In this document: in pieces, positions 38,656 through 64,000 of the stretch
Layout: the number at the start of each line of letters is the position of its first letter
Numbering within the stretch: position 1 is the first letter of the stretch
Assembly: GCF_041260155.1 (NCBI RefSeq)
Contig: NC_091935.1
Span: 4,359,001 to 4,423,000, forward strand
From: Ptychodera flava
Taxonomy: Eukaryota; Hemichordata; Enteropneusta; Ptychoderidae
Direction of reading: 5' to 3'
Length of the DNA stretch: 64,000 bases
Program-made: the position numbers and the translations under genes
Notes under the pieces: model-generated
Told to the model about the DNA's origin: nothing
What the model saw: the letters and a program-made list of their open reading frames with translations, nothing else
Database searches by the model: none

Positions 38656-39353
38656 GTGAATATGCTGTGAATGACCGCCGCCGTTGAAATAATATTTTGC
38701 ACTTGTCAGAAAAATGTTTACTCTTTCGCAAAATGTTACTCTGTCGCACTGGACAGCGTTTGCAATGCGTCACAGTAATTGCGCCCTCACATGAATTATT
38801 TCGCCGTGTAACTAAATTGCGCCTTCTAGAAAGTGGGTTTGACTTTTTCGTTCTTTGTTTTTCGTTCTTTCTCAGTTCTGTTTAACCATATGCTTAAAAT
38901 CATACTCAATGTAGAATATGTGTCTTTAAGAATATGCTGTGAATGACCGCCGCCGTTAAAGAATGCCACATTAAAAGAATGCCAAATTTCTGCTCTTAGA
39001 ACATAAAGGTTATATCATCCATTTAAGTAACACAGTGCTCAAAACAAAACCTAAAACGAGTTTAAAGTTGGTAATCTTCAACAATTTTTACTTCTTGTTG
39101 TCTTCAGATTATAATTTCGCTCCATCTAAAACAAGTTTTATTCAATGTATTTCACTTTACTTCTCTGAGAAAATCTTTTTTCCATAAAGAAATTAATTTT
39201 ATTCTTAGAAAATAAAATTTTTCTTTAAAGAATGCCAAATTTCTGCTCTTAGAACATAAAGGTTGTATCATCCATTTAAGTAACACAGTGCTCAAAACAA
39301 AACCTAAATTGAGTTTAAAGTTGGTACTCTTTAACAATTTTTACTTCTGTTGT
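38656..39353. repeat. Nested direct repeats
   Basis: A ~27-bp sequence, TATGCTGTGAATGACCGCCG..., occurs near 38658 and 38932. A ~128-bp sequence beginning AAAGAATGCCAAATTTCTGC occurs at 38974-39101 and again at 39227-39353 with few differences. Non-coding. Confidence 0.8.
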
Positions 39354-41996
39354 ACAAAATAGAAATACTTTTGAGAAACAGGTATTTTGTTAAAAGTTAA
39401 AGTTAAGATTAGTTTTTAAAACTTAAAGTGTTTTTTTTTTGTTAGTCTTTTTCAACAATTTACCAAAACAATGTCTCCCGCACATAATTAAAAGTTTGCC
39501 GTGGAGAAATAATATCTCTTACAAACATTAAAGATATTGTCAAGAAAAATTAGTCTATATAAAAAAACAATCCGTCACGTGTAGGGGCCACCATAAAGTT
39601 TACTCACAAAAGAATATTTTTTAAGAATTAAAAATGCTTGCTTTGAAAATAGAATTAGGTAAAATATGTTGGAGTTGTACCCGGAAAAAATTGAGAGTTT
39701 TGTATGCCAAAATAAGTTGCATCTACCAGAATTAGAGTTTTGTTCTTGTATTAAGAGTTGTGCCCCCTAAAATCAAAGTTGCACTGTCAAAATTACAAAG
39801 TTTAGTCCGTCAAACATAGAGTTTTGTCCCTTATAATTACAGTGATATCTACTAAACTTTATTTTTTCTTGGGGAAAAAGATATTGTCTAGTGAAACAAG
39901 AATTCATATTTCGAAATAATATATTTCCACTGGCGTGTAGAGGCCACCGTAGTTCTCAGAGTGTTACGGTAAACTTGTAAAACAATGTTTACTACGAGTT
40001 AAGATATTTACTTACATAATATTGATAAAGTCTACTTTACTCAAAGCATATATTTTTGTCGTTAGAATTGTTCAGTAGTTTTTTACTTCGACGGGTTGAT
40101 GTGTTGATAACGCTGGCTTGTCTGGCAGAAGCATACTTTTCGTGAAATTTAGGATGGTTAAACAACTTTTTAATACAATTTTTGAAATATCGTTTCTTAG
40201 TCAAGGCTTTTTGTGAAAATTTCTAGAAAACTACAATATTTCAATCCTGTAGTCCTACATGCAAGTTGAGGGAATTAGCTAAACCTGTACCACCCTTTAT
40301 CAGTCAACTACCTGATATTGATGATCTACCAACTTGGAACGCTGGTAAAAAATTCAAAAACACAACACTCTGTTACTAGAATTAAACAAAGTAAGTTCTG
40401 GTATCGAAAGTAATTGTGAAATGATAAAATGATGTCTGGTTTTAAAATTCATATTGAATTTCCTAGGGGTTAAAATGTAATTAAATCTGGCGAATTGAAT
40501 ATGAAGCTGAAGTATGTTGGAAAATATTGATATTTAAACGACTTAAAAATAAACACATCTCTTCGTTACATTACAGCAGCTATATTCTTTGTTTGTCAGA
40601 AGGAAGTTAGACTGGCATTGCTATTTTACTGTGAAATTCATGAACATTACGATGGGATCCATATTGAAATTTATGGTTACATTATGATGCATATGTTAAG
40701 TCAATCATGGAAAATAGTATCATCCCATTTAACACACTATCGTGTCTAAGAAAACCACTAGGTGGATCAATAGCTTCATTTCTGTGATAACATTCAAAGA
40801 GGGTGAGAGAAGAAGGTCTTGCTCCTGTACGTCGGTGACATTTTGGTACAATTGTACAAAAGTGCACTAGGCTTGCAACATTCGCTACTCTACATGTCTT
40901 CGTTTTATAAGAAATTATTTAATCATCAAATTCATATATGGCGATTTAGAAATGGACCGTTTCGCAGCGGTGACTCTTGACTCGGCTGTACCTATATTCT
41001 GCACAGAGGTTGGGCCACAGAAATCTCGTCAGGTGCAATGATAATAGCAAGGGCAAAATCATGATGTTAATATTGATGATACTCTTGACTTCGGCTTAGG
41101 CACCGCCGATATCACCGCCTAGAGTACCACCCTTTTGGACTGCAACAAATGGTCATCGTCCCCTTTCTATTTGTGCTATTCAAATGTAGCATGTTCACAC
41201 TACAGAGAACAAATTTTTCAAAACGTTTTCTCGTACCCCTTGTTTGCGAGTGTCAAGAAAATGACTCAACACACGGTTGTTATACGATTCTTTAAAAAAT
41301 GCCGCCATATTCGGACTTGGGTTCTCCGTGCATGGTGTATTTAGTGACGTGTGCATCCACAGTTAATATACACGTGGTCAAATGTTGGTTCTAAATATGA
41401 AATCGATAACACATTTGTAAAATTACCAACCTACATTATCTAGAAATCCGGACACGATTTTTGTCACAGTAAATAAAAGCAACAATGTTGGCCAATTTGA
41501 GGAACCATTGTAATGATAGAAAAAATAATATCACAAGAAAGAAAAAAAAAGTAGACTCACTTGTAAATAATCGTAGTACATGAGAAAGAGGGATTTGTGA
41601 TATTTAAAGGTTCGTATTATCGAAAGGGACAAATAATGAAATATTTTCTTGAACTGAATCAATATTAGTAATCAGCAGAAAAGGGGATTTACCCATAAGA
41701 GTTGAAATTGCCACTTTTTAGGGCTAATGTGCAGCATCACGGAAGCTATTATCAAATGGTTGGCTGAATCTTACAATTATAATTGACTAATACAATTAGA
41801 CTCCCTAAGTTCCTGTGAGTAGTGACAATAGAGCAATCAGATGTCACCTTCCTAGCACATATCAGCGGCTTTTTACGCCTTATTGTCAATCCTTTGTTTG
41901 TGTAACAAGGCAAAACGAAACAAAACAAGAATAATATATCAAGGTGCTATATATTGTTGATCATACATCCGCCGTTTACTCAAGAACTTCTCATCT
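39354..41996. other. No gene seen
   Basis: AT-rich, short ORFs only. The 3' UTR of the receptor gene should begin at 41996 going left; no canonical AATAAA was seen close by on the minus strand. Confidence 0.4.
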
Positions 41997-61932
<19,936 letters not shown>

Positions 61933-62365
61933 GACTTAACCACTCTGTCGGAATCGGATGAGCTACTGTAACTGCATTGGCACCGGCGAAACAAACAAAA
62001 ATAAACAAACAGACGAGTGAACAGACGATAGTTATCGTTTGCAGATAAATAAGACAGGTTATAAAGCTTTGTATCGTCTCTTTCCAGTGTTTCGCCGTTA
62101 TTCTGTCTGCCATTCAGTCTCTAAGCCTACATAGCTCTTTGCTGCCTTTTCGTCCACCCGTGTATAGATGTAGTTAATTAATTATATATTGTCAGGTAAG
62201 GATTATTTATGTATGAGTTCGTTATCCTCTGTGTCTTTTGTTGGATACATATCAGTCTGTCTGTATCTGCATATTTCTCTGTCTGTAATTCTACTAGTAG
62301 TAATCAAGCCCGTATCAATATTGATATCTTGGAGGTGAATGGAACAATGTTAAGGAAACACTCAC

Positions 62366-62506
62366 CGATGCTCCTGTCATTTACATCTCCGACTCGGAGG
62401 AGATCCACTCGTCCTTTGTCGACTGGACACGAAAGTCCAATTTCATCATGATCAGTAAATCCCACGGACATGGCCCAAACAGCATGGAAGTAAACGTCAA
62501 CAGCAC
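62366..62506 (-). CDS. Candidate extra 5' exon (phase 1-1)
   Basis: Open, 141 bp, acceptor CGCCAAAG|GT, donor CATCG|GTGAGT. Encodes GAVDVYFHAVWAMSVGFT, DEIGLSCPVDKGRVDLLRVG and DVNDRSI. Its exit phase fits directly onto the EGF exon at 61072 (RSI-GCPHNK). The signal peptide exon at 61932 lies between them, so this is an alternative 5' exon, part of a neighbouring related gene, or a displaced exon. Function not recognised. Confidence 0.5.
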
Positions 62507-63246
62507 CTTTGGCGAAAATGCAATATACAAAGTATTATGCCCTTAGCCTTAAACCCTCTCCCGTGAAACAAGAAAACCACACAGGTCGCTCGTATAGAAG
62601 GCTTGGACGTATAGTCCTGCCACAATGTGAGTGTTTGCAATCCTTTCCTAAAACTAAGAAAACTTAGCGGATAAGACAAATATTAGACACATTAGATGAC
62701 TTTACACTTTATTAACTGTCAAACAATAATGTATTTTAACTCTGTATTTCTTATATAGGGGGAGAAACCGGCTCCAACGTGTTGCTATATCAATGTGTAC
62801 GCTCATGCAGAAGTGGCACTCTGCTTGACGAAGGCTTTACACCGCTGTCACAGGTAACCCAGCATGTTGAAGGCTCATATATACATTTATTCCATCTTAT
62901 ATTACCACAGGATGCTTCTATGTTAGAAAACTTTAATCCATAACTTGTTATCAAATTATGGTCTATGAAACGTTCCATGATGGATAATCTTCCTTTGCAT
63001 TTCTCCTGAACTCTTGCTCTCACTTTGAAAGATGCTTTGAATGATAAATATTAGGCATAATGATAAGGTCTTTGAAAAGAGTTTCCATCATCTCAAAAAC
63101 GACCTTGTTTTCCAATGCAATTCCACACATATTGTACACAAATAAAGAAAAAGAAAAAGTGCAGGATTGATACATTTGTGTCCGAGGTGCATATTGTGCC
63201 CATAATACAATTCCAACTTTTGAAAAGAAATTCAAACTAGACTCAC

Positions 63247-63346
63247 AATGATCGCCGGTGAATACCATGGTTTCACGATTTTGGAAAATGTCAGTCGTGA
63301 TCGGCAGCGGAGGGTCGATTACCTCAAATGATATAACTTGCTCATT
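63247..63346 (-). CDS. Candidate extra 5' exon (phase 0-1)
   Basis: Acceptor CTATCTTGCAG|AA, donor TCATT|GTGAGT, 100 bp. Only one frame is open: NEQVISFEVIDPPLPITTDI then FQNRETMVFTGDH. It could splice to 62506. Not recognised. Confidence 0.4.
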
Positions 63347-64000
63347 CTGCAAGATAGAAAGTGGCAATGAGTTTAGTTTGTCATGTCATAGTTGATATTG
63401 TCGCAGTGTGAACTATAATAATGATATGGTTGTTTCCGCTTTGCCAGTTTGTATGTTGCGTACAAATTGTTGAAACTGAGGTAAAACGCAACACATATAC
63501 CATACCCATACACAAAAAGTTTGTTGCTCTGAAAAAATGAGGATATTAGGTGCCAGTAGCCAAAATCGAGGATACCCTGAGCAAGGCATGACTTCGACGT
63601 TGAAAGAAACTATCTGCTCTTTGTCTTTCGTAGATATATGCCAATAGCTTTATACTTACGAGGTTTGCAGTCCCATTAAATTAACAAACCACGGTCAAAG
63701 TTGGTATAAAACTGTCATGATTGCCTTTGATTTCATCTTAAGAATTTACAAACAGTTCAAAACATATTTGTCAACCATTTCCCACAAATTTCTGAGCAAT
63801 CAACTAATAGCTCTTCTGATATAAATGCCGGACAATGCTTCATGGACTATGAAAAAAGAAATGTTGTGTTGCGGGTACAGTGTAAACAGTGCCTGGAGCT
63901 GTACCTGAATAACTTTATCTAGGACAGACAGGGCTAACGATGACACCATGTGACCGAAACTCATTGAACTACAAATTAATTGAGAAAGCGTATACTATTG
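63347..64000. other. No gene seen
   Basis: No ORF or repeat recognised up to the window edge. Upstream exons, if any, lie outside. Confidence 0.4.

Noticed and set aside
38124..38773. ORFs of 93-150 codons on both strands
   Set aside because: They mirror each other through the hairpin at 38371-38538 and have no motif.
62761..62940. Plus-strand open stretch reading CVRSCRSGTLL...
   Set aside because: Short, no start, no recognisable domain; could be an exon but nothing supports it.

Overview
This window is eukaryotic and animal-like. Genes have GT-AG introns, AT-rich intergenic DNA carries many small inverted-repeat transposons (MITEs), and there are several LINE remnants, one DIRS-like remnant and long microsatellites. 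Two single-exon rhodopsin-class GPCRs with an Asn-Arg-Tyr motif, a Toll-type TIR receptor with EGF and Ig domains, and a LINE whose ORF1 carries a 2A-like peptide together fit an invertebrate deuterostome such as an acorn worm or amphioxus. That assignment is inference; no species-specific marker was seen.

Layout. 1-6.7 kb: no gene seen, MITE copies only. 6.8-7.8 kb: intronless GPCR gene 1 (+), with a MITE starting directly after its stop codon. 8-14.6 kb: MITEs and two long microsatellites. 14.6-16.3 kb: 3' fragment of a LINE (+) ending in a compound microsatellite. 18.2-23.2 kb: a nearly full-length LINE whose 5' two thirds are inverted against its 3' third and which is bounded by a 16-bp target-site duplication. 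This is the signature of twin priming. It sits inside an older MITE; its ORF1 carries a 2A-like motif and is separated from ORF2 by one in-frame TAG. 24.9-25.5 kb: a large foldback element. 26.5-27.6 kb: intronless GPCR gene 2 (+), a paralogue of gene 1. 30.4-31.8 kb: a hairpin and a MITE broken by a LINE tail. 35.0-37.1 kb: decayed DIRS-like retrotransposon (-). 38.4-39.4 kb: a near-perfect hairpin and direct repeats.

42.0-61.9 kb (-) holds the main gene. I assembled it by hand from ten exons with canonical splice sites, phase-compatible junctions and a total coding length of 2115 nt (704 codons plus stop). It encodes a signal peptide, one eight-cysteine EGF-like domain, four Ig domains (Ig2-Ig4 resembling the kirrel/nephrin style), one transmembrane helix and a C-terminal Toll/IL-1R-type TIR domain. 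It looks like an intact single-pass receptor that could couple an adhesion/Tie-like ectodomain to TIR signalling. Its 11.4-kb third intron splits the first Ig domain. That intron is filled with a (AATC)n tract, a TIR element containing a palindromic minisatellite and two LINEs, and a 5.85-kb giant inverted repeat of ~400-bp units. Two further open, phase-compatible exon candidates lie upstream at 62.4 and 63.3 kb and may be alternative 5' exons or part of a related neighbouring gene.

All calls rest on reading the sequence by eye. Family names beyond the domain level, repeat ages and expression are unverified.
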